Shown here piece by piece: positions 13,044 through 23,759 of a stretch of 64,000 nucleotides of DNA (positions within the stretch are counted from its first letter, which is position 1; the number at the start of each line of letters is the position of its first letter). The DNA is from Parascedosporium putredinis. Its lineage: Eukaryota > Ascomycota > Sordariomycetes > Microascales > Microascaceae. The DNA lies in NCBI GenBank assembly GCA_949357655.1, contig CASHTG010000020.1, forward strand, positions 744,001 through 808,000. Reading direction: 5' to 3'. The translations under genes and the position numbers were made by a program. A model generated the notes under the pieces. That model ran no database searches, was not told the DNA's origin, and saw nothing but the letters and a program-made list of their open reading frames with translations.

Positions 13044-14507
13044 CTAGGCCAGGAGCTTCTCGGAATCACTTAAGTCCTCTGGCAAGGCGAGATCTAGTTT
13101 GAGCCTCACAACTTTGCCGTTGACAAACCGCTCCAGGTCCACAGCAAGTTATCCACGAGCACCACGCCCGGAAATATCCCTCTCGCGCTTCCATTCTTTC
13201 TCCAACTCGATATGGGCCTGGAGAAGCCTACCAAAGATAAATGTATGGGAGGTCACTGACTTGATGGCTGCTTCGTAGTGATGGATCGGCAGCTACCGTG
13301 CAATCCCGGGATCAAGAGAAATGCCCTACCATTCAAGCATATCATCGAGTCCTGTCACATAGTCATCTTCAGAGATACGCTTCAGTGAGGCGCTAGGACG
13401 CTCGCTTCCTCCTTGAGGGAGTGGAAACAGCCTAGAAAGCAACCCGTTTGATGGCAGGACTTGGCGCATAGAAAGGCACCACATAGGATATAGTCGTCGA
13501 CTGAGCATGCTGCCCAAGGAGCTCTGAAATACGCCATATCTATTCAAAGGTAGCTTCCGAGGATGATAAAAAGATTCTAGCTCGTTGACTTGTTCCAGGA
13601 GATCATACATGGGCTCCATTCAGTTAAGCCATGGTGTTAGCCGCATGAGTTGTAAGGGGAGTCTGGCTTGGAGGACATCGAACTAAAGGAAAATGGGGAA
13701 CTAGCATCAGGTGGACAACGTGAAAGGCATTTCTTTGACCGCGAACCGAGGTGTTTCTGGGGTTTCAACCGATACACTATCATGGCGGTGAGGAACACAC
13801 CGGGTCTGGAGCTGGCTTAAATGGCCATTCTCGGTATCTTCTTTCTTGCGAGGAGATGTAGATATGTTGACGGTGAATATATCTCGGAAAGTTGGGGAGA
13901 ATGCGTAGAGAATGTCAAAACTTGCATCATTGTGCCAGTAGTTGCCATCCATCTCGGACGAACAAGCACTCGTAGGAAACGCAGAAGTCTCAAGCTACCG
14001 TGATTAGGAAGGTAGAATGTAGGAGTCGGATATGCTTTTACGAGAGACCACGCGAGAGACACGATTAGACCATTGGTGAATTAGTGAGCTCGATTCACCT
14101 GTCCTCTGGCTAGAGGTGGACATATCAACAGCACTGGAAGGGGATTGCATCTTCTCGGGCGTGCCAACCCATGACTGAGGAACTCATGGTGATTTATAGA
14201 AGCCCTCTTATCTCATTGATGGATATCTTGATCATCTTTGTGAAGTCACGTCTGCCTCCGGCCGTTTGGGCGATTATGGGACTAGCAGAGAAACAGGTCG
14301 TCGCCTAAGGGCAAGAGTACTTTGAGTATAAGATGGAAGCAGCGCAATTTGAGAAAATAGGAGAATATATGGATGCTCGGTATTGTATTTGCCCGTATAT
14401 ATCTCGATGGCAACCGAAGCATCGAAGATTGACATACATGAGATGGTATGGCATGGACAGACAGATATCAAGGTGGAGGTTAACCAATCCCTTGCCCGAA
14501 GCCACAA
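13044..14507 (-). pseudogene. Degenerate unassigned gene relic
   Basis: On the minus strand one frame can be followed from about 14507 to a stop at 13044-13046, with a plausible 57-base intron (13683-13739, GTCAAAG to CCTTTAG). Its composition is protein-like, e.g. EAAIKSVTSHTFIFGRLLQA, HIELEKEWKRERDISG and FVNGKVVRLKLDLALPEDL near the C-terminus. About ten in-frame stop codons interrupt it, spaced more widely than in random DNA. The first half is S/T-rich. No domain family was recognised. A decayed gene is the likeliest reading. Repeat-induced point mutation is possible but not shown, because any stop codon can be derived from CAA, CAG or CGA. It could also be a fast-evolving gene whose introns I have misread. 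Confidence 0.35.
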
Positions 14508-14702
14508 GAGGTTAAAGGAGAGTTTGGCTAGCTCAATCGCCAGTCCTCACCCTCAACAGAGACATTGAAAGTTAAGCTCACGAAACCATCTCTCTAAAGC
14601 GTTTGACAAGACAAAGAATGGCGAATCAGAACGACAAACGCAGCAACAAGCTCAAACCTAAGCACCATGAAGCGCGCATGCCCCTCCCCTCCGCTCGTCC
14701 CA

Positions 14703-15310
14703 TTAGTTAGATCTATATGCCTCACTCCTCGTCCACGGATTACGAATCGAAAGGAGGCCATCGGCGGTGGATGAATCCATTAGTCGGAAGCCTCGTGATG
14801 GCAAAGGTTGTCCAAACGTTGCCAGACACTTTCGCCATGTGCTGTTTTGATTGGTCACCAGGGCCATCTGGAGGGATGGTCGGGAATGCAGCACCCTTCT
14901 CGGCAGAGCGGAGATCATGTCGCCAAACTCCAGATTCAAATTGGACATACCTGTCCCAACCACAATCCACTTCACAGCCGCAGGTTAACGTAGGTGCGGC
15001 TGGTCTCAACGTCGGAGCTTCCATCTGAGTAGGATTGAGCATACCCTAGTGGGCGTGGACTAATACTACGATTTGAGAAGCTGGTTGATCGATGGCGATG
15101 TGGGCATGTCAATGTGGGCATGGATAAATCTCGGGACGTTTGTCCTCTCAAACATGGGGAAATTCTCCATGACTCCGGCCGGCGCTTCAGACCCTTTGGC
15201 TGTTGGAGAAGGCAAGTTCGGAAAAGAAAGAAAAACTCGGTGATTCTCTGGCAACAGTAAAAGGTGGCAAGCACGACCCTCAATCCCTCATTCTCGGCGG
15301 GCAACAATGA
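14703..15310 (-). pseudogene. Second coding-like relic, unassigned
   Basis: Three minus-strand frames take turns in looking protein-like. A 62-codon frame at 15066-15254 starts MPENHRVFLSFPNLPS. An adjacent frame reads PLGYAQSYSDGSSDVETSRT (about 14975-15070). A frame at 14703-14975 contains NLNLEFGDMISALPRRVLHS. They could be pieces of one frameshifted or spliced gene upstream of the relic at 13.0-14.5 kb. No family was recognised, and opposite-strand frames of similar length exist, so this is weak. Confidence 0.2.
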
Positions 15311-16158
15311 AGCGCCAGCACAGTACTATTGAAACGGAGCTGGTTTGATCAATCGCATGTACTCGCCTTGTCTAGCCAAGGGGCTGTCACAACAATGAAC
15401 CTCGACTAGTCACAGGGTCTCTTGGAATGGGTACCAATCGCCCCAAACAGCACTGACCCCACCGACCCCGCCGCTGCTCCAACGCACCAACGCCGATTCA
15501 CCTCGAGCTCTGTGCTGTTTCTTCCTCCCCTCAAGAGTATCTAGAAACTACCTCGGTACTCCCTTGCTGTTAGTGCATGTTAGTGCTGTCCCCTGACCTT
15601 CCCTGCTCTTGACTCTTCGATGCCATTGGCAAAGCCAGTGAAGCCAGCGTGAAAGGGAAAGAGGGCCCGTAATCGTCAAGTGAGTCGAATGCATCTTCTG
15701 CCTTGTCCCGATCGACGTCCCCCACCCCGTGCTCCCCTCCCCTCCCCCACCAAAAATCTCTTAGGCCCAAGCCGTGGTGTGGAGTGTGCTTTTGGGGCCC
15801 TGCCGATGAGGGCCGCTTTGGATACTGTGAAACAAATCTATCCTAGCCATCCCCAGCTTTTGCCACATAGATCACTTTGTATTTGATTCTTTTCTTTCCC
15901 TTTTCTGCTCCCTTTGCTCGCTTCCAGCGTCATCCTGCCCCTGCTCGTTGCGAAACAGCTCGCTCACCTAGCCGGCCGGAAACAAGCCCCCCATCTCCAG
16001 CTCCGAAGAGGCCAACTTGGACCGCCCATTTTCGCTCTACCACAGACATCGCCGAAGATCGGTGCCGCGCCCGCATCTGATTCGTCTCGAACCTCCGACT
16101 TTGATTTTTCCTGTGACTCGACAACTCTCCCCCTCTGTCCAACAACAAGCTCTACACC
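15311..16158 (+). promoter_or_regulatory. Upstream region and leader of the oxysterol-binding protein gene
   Basis: About 850 bases with no gene. The last 300 are C/T-rich on the plus strand, as is usual for highly expressed fungal genes. Positions 16135-16158 (ending CTCTACACC before ATG) look like the 5' leader. No individual transcription-factor site is claimed. Confidence 0.4.
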
Positions 16159-17871
16159 ATGGCTACCGCAGTGGCTGCGACTCCGACAGCTGAGAAGCCT
16201 GAAGAGAACCCCAGCGATGGCTCCAAGCTAAAGACGTTCATCACCATCTTGAAGAAGTAGGTGCTGGCAGGGGACGCTATTCTGGAGGTTGAGGCGGGCC
16301 TCTGCCCGTTGATTTGCCTCCCACACCAACCAACCCCGCGGGGGATGAGATGAGCAATGCTGATTATAGGATTGCTTGATAGGTTTATCGGCGTTGCTGA
16401 TCTCGCCAACGTCCGCTTCTCGCTCCCATCGCAACTCCTTGAGCCTACGCCCAATCTGGAGTATTGGAATTATCTCGACGCTCCTAACGCCTTTGTTGGA
16501 ATCGGAACCTCTGACGAGCCCCTCGATCGCATGCTCGAGGTCTTGCGTTTCTGGTTCACAAAAGATCTCAAATACGCCAAGGGAAGGCCATGCAAACCCT
16601 ACAACTCGTGCCTAGGAGAGTTCTTCAGGGTATGTCTAGAAATCAAGTTGTCACCAGGGGGCCGGTGCCGCTGTCGCTCCAGGGGCACGCTAAGGAGTGC
16701 GCCGGGCTGTTAGCTGGGTCAGTGCCAGTTTAGCCGCTAACCGCATCGGACAGTGCAACTGGGAAACGGAGAATAATGCGCCGCGCATCTGCACCAACAC
16801 CCTCAAGGGCAACGCGAGCGGCGCATCCAGTGTCAAGTCCGCCAAGTCGAGTTCCGGCTCCGACAAGAATGCTTCGACAATCTCCCTTTCCGTCCCCAGC
16901 ATCCGGCCGAGGCCCGGCCCGAGCACCTTGTGCGGGTGTCCTACCTCACCGAGCAGACCTCTCACCACCCGCCCGTGAGCGCTTTTTATATCAGCTGCCC
17001 CGAGAGAGGTCTTAGTGCTCGCGGATTTGATCAGATATCCGCCAAGTTCACGGGCACAACGATCAAGGTGTCCCCCGGCGAGCACAACATGGGCATTTTC
17101 ATCTCCCTCGACAAGAGGGGCGGAGAAACCTACCAGCTTACGCACCCGGCGGCCCACTTGGGTGGGTTTTTAGGGGCAGTCTCAGTGTATCCGTCTCCGA
17201 AGTGGCGTACGTCACTTGTCCTCAGACGAAGCTCAAGGCTATCCTGAGTTACGCCGAGGAGGGTTGGCTGGGAAGGACCACCAACAAGGTTCAGGGCATC
17301 ATCTTCACCTATGACCCGGAGAATGATGACAAGACTCGTATACAAGATGTTCCCGAACAGGACATTTTGGCCCGGTTAGGCGGTCCTTGGAAAGAAAAGA
17401 TTGTTCTGACTCTCGGCTCGAAGCCTCTGGTATGCCCGCCCTGATGCATTTGCATCCCTTGCCCACAGCTCCGAAACAAAGGAAAAGAAAACTCATACCT
17501 AACGTATAAAATAGGCCTCCCACCCCGTCGAAGATCAGTACACCATCATCGACATCGCGCCCCTCTCGGTTGCGCCCAAGGTCGTCCCTCCGCGAGAGAA
17601 GCAGCTGCCCCACGAGTCCCTCACGATGTGGGCGGGCGTCACCGATGCTATCATGGAGAAGCAGTACTCTAAAGCTACCACGGTCAAGATGGAGCTTGAA
17701 GAATCTCAGCGGGAGAAGGCGCGCCAGAGGGAACGCGATAATGTGGTGTGGAAACCTGTCTTCTTTACCCATGTGACTGGTAATGGCGGCAGACCCGACC
17801 TCACGCCGGAAGGTCAAGAGGTCCTCAAGAGGGCACAGGAGGGAAATTGGGACATGGAAGGCATCTTGTAA
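16159..17871 (+). CDS. Oxysterol-binding protein, short Kes1/Osh4 type
   Basis: Lipid-exchange protein of the OSBP-related family, which carries sterol and PI4P between membranes in the secretory pathway. The short form lacks a PH domain and resembles yeast Kes1/Osh4. Exons are 16159-16256, 16383-16629, 16754-17429 and 17515-17871, all with GT-AG introns. The family signature EQTSHHPPVSAFY is present near 16950. Also seen are NLEYWNYLDAP, the CLGEFFRCNWE junction and the C-terminal GNWDMEGIL. Two one-base breaks lie in exon 3, at CCCC 16894-16897 and GGGG 17173-17176. Adding one base at each restores continuous homology-like sequence across PEHLVRVSYLTEQ and SVSVSEVAYVTCPQTK, and gives 459 residues, close to the family size. 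The gene converges on MAM33. Function is by family; there is no sign of decay beyond the two run-length breaks. Confidence 0.92.
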
Positions 17872-18573
17872 CCGGCCAAACCGTCAACTGGAGATGATGA
17901 TGGAAAGGAGGTGTCTTATTGGATTGAGTGCGTGCGTGATCTAGGAGTTACTGGTGCATGTGGATGGGTCTAGACTGCTTCTTGACAATTCTGGCTGTGT
18001 TCCTCTTTGGAAGCCATTTGTTCTTTCTTTTCTTCTTCCCTCTTTTTCTCTCTCGGTTCTCCCCCTGTCTATGTTTGGCTTGCTTGAGTTTTATTACAGT
18101 GATACTGCTCTTTCTTTTTACTACGCTTATTCCCTTTTTATATACCATATTCTCCTGTTTCAAGGGGGATGGGGTACATGGACACGAGTTGGTCTGTGAA
18201 ATCATGACGGGATTTTCTTCCTTGATTCAAGAATGGGCCATGATCCCAGAGAATAGCCGCATATACTTCATAGCACGCTATTGGAGCCTACGCCTTGTTT
18301 TTTTTTTTTTTTCGTTTTTCTTCGTCTTTCTTTCGTATAACCATAATCTTAATCTCGGGTTTTGTATGTGAAGTAATGTCTATAGTCATCTGGTATTACA
18401 TGTGAGAGTGGGAATTTGTAAATAATACACTCGGACTCCCTCCGCCCCCTTTGGTCGCCTTGCGAGTCCTTCCGGTCCGTTTCAAGTCTTACATAACCTT
18501 GTTGAACGCATTTCAACATATCCTGTCGTTTTTCCTCCTCCCGCCCCTGCGCGTCTCGTCAGGTTACATTACT
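17872..18573. other. Convergent 3' region between OSBP and MAM33
   Basis: About 700 bases holding the 3' ends of two convergent genes. It is T-rich on the plus strand (18000-18140), with a 15-base T run at 18298-18312. No gene was seen; short frames here are low-complexity. Confidence 0.5.
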
Positions 18574-19606
18574 TTACAAGTCAATGAAGCCCTTGACGCT
18601 CTTCAACCACCTCTGGTATTCCTTCTGCTCCTTGTAGTCAATGTAGTCGGGAGTGAAGACGGCAAGGCCCTGCGAGATACCCCTCTCCTCGAGGTACTGC
18701 TCCATGAGGACCTGGAGGTCCTCGTCCAGGGTGGAGAAGCTGGGACCGGGGTAGGCGTCGACGCGAGCGTGGGACGCCTCGGGGGTAGTAGCAAAGGCCT
18801 GGTTGGCATCGGCGTAGTAGTGGACGTTGTCGATGATGATGGCACCGTCCTGCGCGGTGCACTCGACCGAGAGTGCGCCGGGGCCCTTGGCGGGCTTCTC
18901 AATCACGACGGTGAGGTGGGTGGGGGAGCAGCGCCACCGTACTCGTCGCCGTCCTCGTCGATGAGATCCTCCTCGGCGGCGGCGCGCGAGTTGTCGCGGG
19001 AGCTTCCCTGGCTGTTGCCCTGACCTCGGCGGCCTCGTCGTCAAAGGCCTGGTCATCCTCCATCAAGTCCTCATCTTGGTAGGGAGCTCGGTGATGGAGA
19101 AGGAGACGGTGATCCTGGAGAGGGGGAAAACGAGTCTGCGTTAGTCTAACAGATTTCAAGGTTGTTGCGAAGCTAACGAGGATACGAGATGTGCAACAGA
19201 AAAAGAAAAGTGGATAGGCAGTGTTGTGGATAGAAAGGAGCTGTTTCTCTCCAAACTTACTTCTCATCGCCAAAGTTCCTGACGAGCTTCACCTCCTCCT
19301 TGCCCTCAACATCCACAACCTCAAACTGGCCAGAGGACAAAAAGTCCTTGATGCTGGCGGGCATCTGCTCCTCCTTGGACACCTCCTCCTCGAACTGGAT
19401 CTCGCTCTCAATCTTGGCCGAGAGCTCGGCATCGACCTCGCCCGACGATTGCGCCGCGCGGAAGACTGACGTAGAGAAGTTGTAGCTTGCGCGGGGAGGG
19501 CGACGGCGCGCGCGGTGGGGAGGCGGACGAGGAGGGACCTGGTGGTTCGGGGAACCCTGGGGAGCACGCGCGGCGCGGCGCGGGCTAAAGACCTGAAAGC
19601 GAGCAT
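18574..19606 (-). CDS. mam33: Mitochondrial acidic matrix protein MAM33 (p32/C1QBP family)
   Basis: Homologue of yeast Mam33, a trimeric acidic protein of the mitochondrial matrix linked to mitoribosome function and oxidative phosphorylation. Exon 1 is 19261-19606 and exon 2 is 18574-19114. The N-terminus is an Arg/Ser-rich presequence (MLAFRSLARAAPRVLPRVPR), followed by acidic stretches (DAELSAKIESEIQFEEEV, MEDDQAFDDEAAE). The conserved C-terminus contains HLTVVIEKP, VHYYADANQAF and WLKSVKGFIDL. Four one-base breaks occur: GGGG 19493-19496, GGG 19082-19084, near 19018-19025, and GGGGG 18922-18926. With one base added at each, the coding length becomes 891 bases (296 residues), an exact multiple of three and normal for the family. 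Four independent lesions in one short essential-type gene, with no codon decay, favour sequencing error. Identification is firm. Confidence 0.9.
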
Positions 19607-20224
19607 TTTTGTTCTGTTCGTGGGCGGATGAAGAAAAGAGAGGGGATACTGATGCAAGTTCAAAGAGAAGAGTAGATTAAATGGAAAAGTAATACAAGGT
19701 CTTGATGGCGAGAATGGAAAGGGGGAAAAAAATTGTGATCTTGGGCGCGTCCTTGTAGGTAGAGCTCGAGCTGGGTCGAAAAATTTCCCGTTCTCTATGA
19801 TCAGGCCAGACGCAAAGAAAATAAAAGTGGGCCCTCCCGCCAGCCAAGGACCAAGACATCGTCTTGATGAGTCAGCAGAAAGAAGGTCGCTAGATGCATT
19901 AAAGACCAACACAGGCAGACCATTCGACGTGACAGGCGGGACGATGTTCAATGGTAAGTCAAAAGAAGTGGTATTTGCTAAGACTTGGTATGAAACGCCG
20001 CTGTCTAAACGCCTAACAATGCATCCAGGGTCCCAGACTAACCCATCGATAGTACCCTAAACACCGTATTGGAATATCCCATGCCATAGTACAAAAAGAA
20101 ATTGATACATCCTGCGTGTACAGTAAGAATCTGGTACCACGTCTTCCCCAAGTTCACATCTTTCCTTTCGAGCAAAAATGATTGCCCTTACTCCTGGTAG
20201 ATATATGTTCAGCAACACCTCCAA
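19607..20224. other. MAM33 promoter side and EXO1 3' flank
   Basis: About 620 bases between two minus-strand genes. It must hold the MAM33 promoter and leader (adjacent to 19607) and the EXO1 terminator side. No additional gene is supported. Confidence 0.4.
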
Positions 20225-22713
20225 TCACCTATGAAGAAATCGGGACAAGTCTAATCTTGTGTGGGTCGTACGCGAAGTCGTAAACTCGGAATCGGATTCC
20301 GCCTCGGTATCCTTATCGATGAACGGAATCTGATCCTCGCTTCCGCACGAGTTGAGGGCAGCCACTTCGTCAACGTCCACCTTTGGCAGTGGGACAAAGG
20401 CGGGGTTCACAGGAAGGGAGGCCAGGGACGACCTTTTCGGCTCCCCTCGGAGTGGCTTCTTGTTGCCCGCGGTCGACATCAAGGGAGATCTGACGGTTCG
20501 TTGTAAGGCCTGACTCCCAAGTCTCTGCAGGGGCGTCATCATGGACATGCCGGTTGAGGGTGTGGCCGTCGCCGATCTGCTGAGAGATGGTGTGAATGTC
20601 GAGCGCTGAGAGTAGACGCTGGATACCGTCGAAACTGTAGACGGGGTGGATTCAATGCTAGCGTTGCTGTCCTGGCTCGTGCTGTTGCTCGACTGGGATG
20701 ACTCTGAATTGTAGAAGAATTTGGCCAAGGATACGCGTTGCGAGGACATTCGGGGCGGCGTAGAGGTAGGGCGATCGGGCAAAGGCAAGGCTGGTGGGGC
20801 CATCTCCGCAAGTGTTGCACCTGGTATGCTTGTTTCGACAGTTGCAACAGGGGAATCTACCTCACCCACCAAGCTACGGCTCTGTTTCCGCGCCGCCTCT
20901 TCATCAAACACCTTGATCGTACGTTTAGGTTGGGATGGTAGAGTCCAGTCGTCCCAATCAAGGACCGAGTTGAAAGCCTCTTCAACAGAGTCGTCGGACA
21001 GAATACAGTCGCCTTGGGTGGAAGCCGCCGACTTAGATCGCGAAAGGGTAGGTAAGGTCGGCTCCGCGGTCGCTGGTGCTGCTGCCTTGGGCGAAAAGAA
21101 TTTGCTCTGCTGGGAGGCTGGGACGTCGTGTTCGTTGGCTGGCTCCCCGCTAAGGCAGAGCCGGGCCTTCTTGAGGGGTCGCTGGGAGGTTGGCGAAGGC
21201 AAAGCGAGCGGAGGCCCTCGAACACCATCTAGTGAAGTGGTCACTCTCCGGGGCGTCGGTTGGCTATAGCTGAGATTGGCAAGCGTGGTGGCGACGTTCT
21301 CACTCTGGCGTCGGAGGCGAGGTATCGCAGGAGCTTGGCCACCCCTTTGTGCCACCCTCGCCGAGTCAATGTACGGCCTTGGCAAGGGGTAGACTCGCGG
21401 AACGAGCCCCCGTGGGTGATCTCAGCGACCCGTTGAGGGTCTACCGCAAACTGGTTCTTGTCCATCTCGCCCATGGGTATGCGGCCGTTCTTCCTAAAAT
21501 ACGAGTTGATTGGCCGGGGCTCGCGGCCAGTAGCTTTAGAGCTCGGTGATTGTATATTGGTGGTGGCGGGTTGAAAGGTAGAAGACGAGCGCCTCCTTTT
21601 GGAGACCTGGTAGGTTTGGGAGACGTGGTTTCGACGACGATGCGCTGTTTCGTGATTGGGTTGACGTCTCCGACAGCGATGGCTCGCGCCAGCTCGGGTT
21701 CTACGGAGGCGCCAATGAACGGGAGCTTTTCAGCCTCGTTCGTGGGGTCCTCAGTCAAGAGAACAAGTTCCTGCTTCTCGGGGCAGAAGACGCGTTGGTG
21801 AAGGAAGGTTAGTTCCGCTTGGTAAAACATGGACAAGTAATTTTCGGAGACGGTGGCTTTTCCTTCAAACTGGATGCGCTGCACAACCCTTTCCGGGGTC
21901 TTGTACTCGCGAAGGTAGCGGTACGCAGTCTTGATACCAGTGCCTTTGAGGCCATCGAGGTAGTCACATCCACTAAGGATCGCCATCCGTCGAAAATCTT
22001 GGTCAGACCAGCCGGTCAGCGACACTTCCCGACACGCACAAAAGTCGCGTCGGTTAATCTCGACACATCCGCCGAACTTGTCGAGCTTTGTTACGAGACG
22101 TTTGGCGCCAAAAACAAGGAGATCCGAGTCTTCGGACAGAATGCCGTCGATCAGGCCTTTTCGTTCCAGGTACACCATCTGCGCGTCGGCCTCGTACGGT
22201 GCGACGACGTAGGAAATGTTGAGTTTCTTTAGCTCGTCAATCAGGTGGCGTGCCATTTCTGGGGTGACATCGATCGCCTTTTGGAATTCTTTCCACGCGG
22301 CACTCGGCTTGCCGGCCTTGAGATACTCTGTGCCCTTCTTCTTGTGCTCTTCTCGAGAACGGGCTCGGGTTGCTTCGGTTCCGGCCTTGCTGGGAAGGAA
22401 ATCGCCGTCGAATACTATGTACGGGGTGACGCCGAAGTGTTGTAGCATTTGGACTCGGCCCATTGCAAATTGAACATATCTGCATAGCGAGTGCACTCAC
22501 GGTTAGGGCGAGGCGGCGAGGGCGTTAATTCGTACAGGGAGCGACTACTTACCTGCGCGTCGGTTTCCCCTGGGCAAGCTCATTTGCACAAGCAATGGCC
22601 CCTCGATGGAGCCAGCCATATGCGTCAACGCCAAGTGTCTTGCCCTTGAAGTTCTTGAGCTCCGTGTGCTTCTGGATTGACTTGAGCAGAGGCAACAACC
22701 CGGACACGCCCAT
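20225..22713 (-). CDS. exo1: Exonuclease 1 (EXO1), 5'-3' exonuclease and flap endonuclease
   Basis: Nuclear Rad2/XPG-family nuclease for mismatch repair and DNA-end resection. Exon 1 is 22553-22713 (start MGVSGLLPLLKSIQ) and exon 2 is 20225-22479, with a 73-base intron. The XPG N region has the metal-binding Asp at residue 30 (GVDAYGWLH) and 78 (VFDGDFLPSK). The XPG I region has YEADAQM and SEDSDLLVFG. The helix-hairpin-helix part begins at SGCDYLDGLKGTG. The long Ser-rich C-terminal tail contains QSKFF and AKFFYN, which resemble MLH1-interacting boxes (inference). Two breaks lie in the linker: TTTT 21597-21600 and GGGG 21386-21389. One base added at each joins SPKRRRSSS to INSYFRKNGRIPMGEMD and then to PLPRPYIDSARV. 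This gives 805 residues, typical for filamentous fungi. The nuclease core is intact. The gene is divergent from TMA16. Confidence 0.95.
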
Positions 22714-23759
22714 GATGGGCAGATCTTGTGGTACTCTACACGAAAACGAACGGTGTTGAAAAGAAGAGGATAATACGACAGTACGGTTACAAGAGAGGAC
22801 CAAATTGGGAGGTTTTTAGAGAAGTTGAGGTGAGAGGGGAAGGTGGAGGATGTATTAATGGGTTGTGATATTGAAGAGGTGGAAAGGCCCGCGTCGTCGA
22901 TGGGGAAGTGGATTTTGTATAAATGGAAAGCTTGACGCGTCTCGGCGCCAGCACGTTGACCATGCCGGCAATACCACCCCGTGCCGGAAAATTAGTCGCG
23001 TTCGGTGACTGGGAGCGCTGAAAGTTCAGGGGTCGAGCAGAGAATTAGTGGGGCTATTTCTTTTCTCCCAGGGCGAGGCAGCACGGACTCTGAAGAGAAC
23101 TTAGCACTCAATGGCTTCAGTGCTGCATGGGCAGCACTGTGCACACCACGCGGAATGTTTGTTCATGCAAGCTATTTCCGGGGCAACGGTTGAACCAGAC
23201 GTGAAGTCGAAGCCACCAAGCGCTCAACTATTAGGCAGCCAGTCCTGACGGATCCAACAATTCTCTCGGAGATCGAGAATGAACTCCATCAATCAAAACA
23301 TTGAGGGGTTGGCTGGTCTGATCAACACTGAGGCGAGCACCACGTTCGGAACGAGAAGAGCTTGACTAAAAAATTATTCAAATAGAGGCATTCAAATATC
23401 TCAGTCGTCCCGAATCCCGAACACCAACTGAGTCGTCTGGTTCTTCAACAAATCGTTCACTCCCACTAATTCCTTGAAGGATGGATGCGGGGAGGGAAGA
23501 GGTTGCTTGCCTGGCAGTTGACTGACAGTGTCGGCCAGTCTTGACACTTGCGCTCGAACTGGGCTGGAGGGGCAAAAAAAAAAAAAAAAAAAAAAAGGCT
23601 AGAGGAAAAATTCATCCCACTTTGACGCACCGCTTCACATGTGTGATCCGTAGTTGTTGCCCATTATCAAGGGAAAAGTTGATACGTTCATATACTTAAA
23701 GTAGGAGCCTTGACCTATATCTCAAATTCCAAGGCAGGCTACAAATACCAAGATTCACA
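22714..23759. promoter_or_regulatory. Divergent promoter region between EXO1 and TMA16
   Basis: About 1.05 kb separating two divergent start codons, so it must serve both genes. It contains a 23-base A run at 23574-23596. No coding frame with support and no recognised operator-like site was found. Confidence 0.45.
23574..23596 (+). repeat. Poly(A) run, 23 bases
   Basis: Longest mononucleotide run in the window, 164 bases upstream of the TMA16 start codon. Such rigid A/T tracts in fungal promoters can exclude nucleosomes (general knowledge; not shown here). Confidence 0.85.

Noticed and set aside
13044..14507. Claim that all stops prove RIP because each is one C-to-T change from CAA, CAG or CGA
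   Set aside because: This is true of every stop codon, so it carries no evidence; a dinucleotide bias test would be needed.
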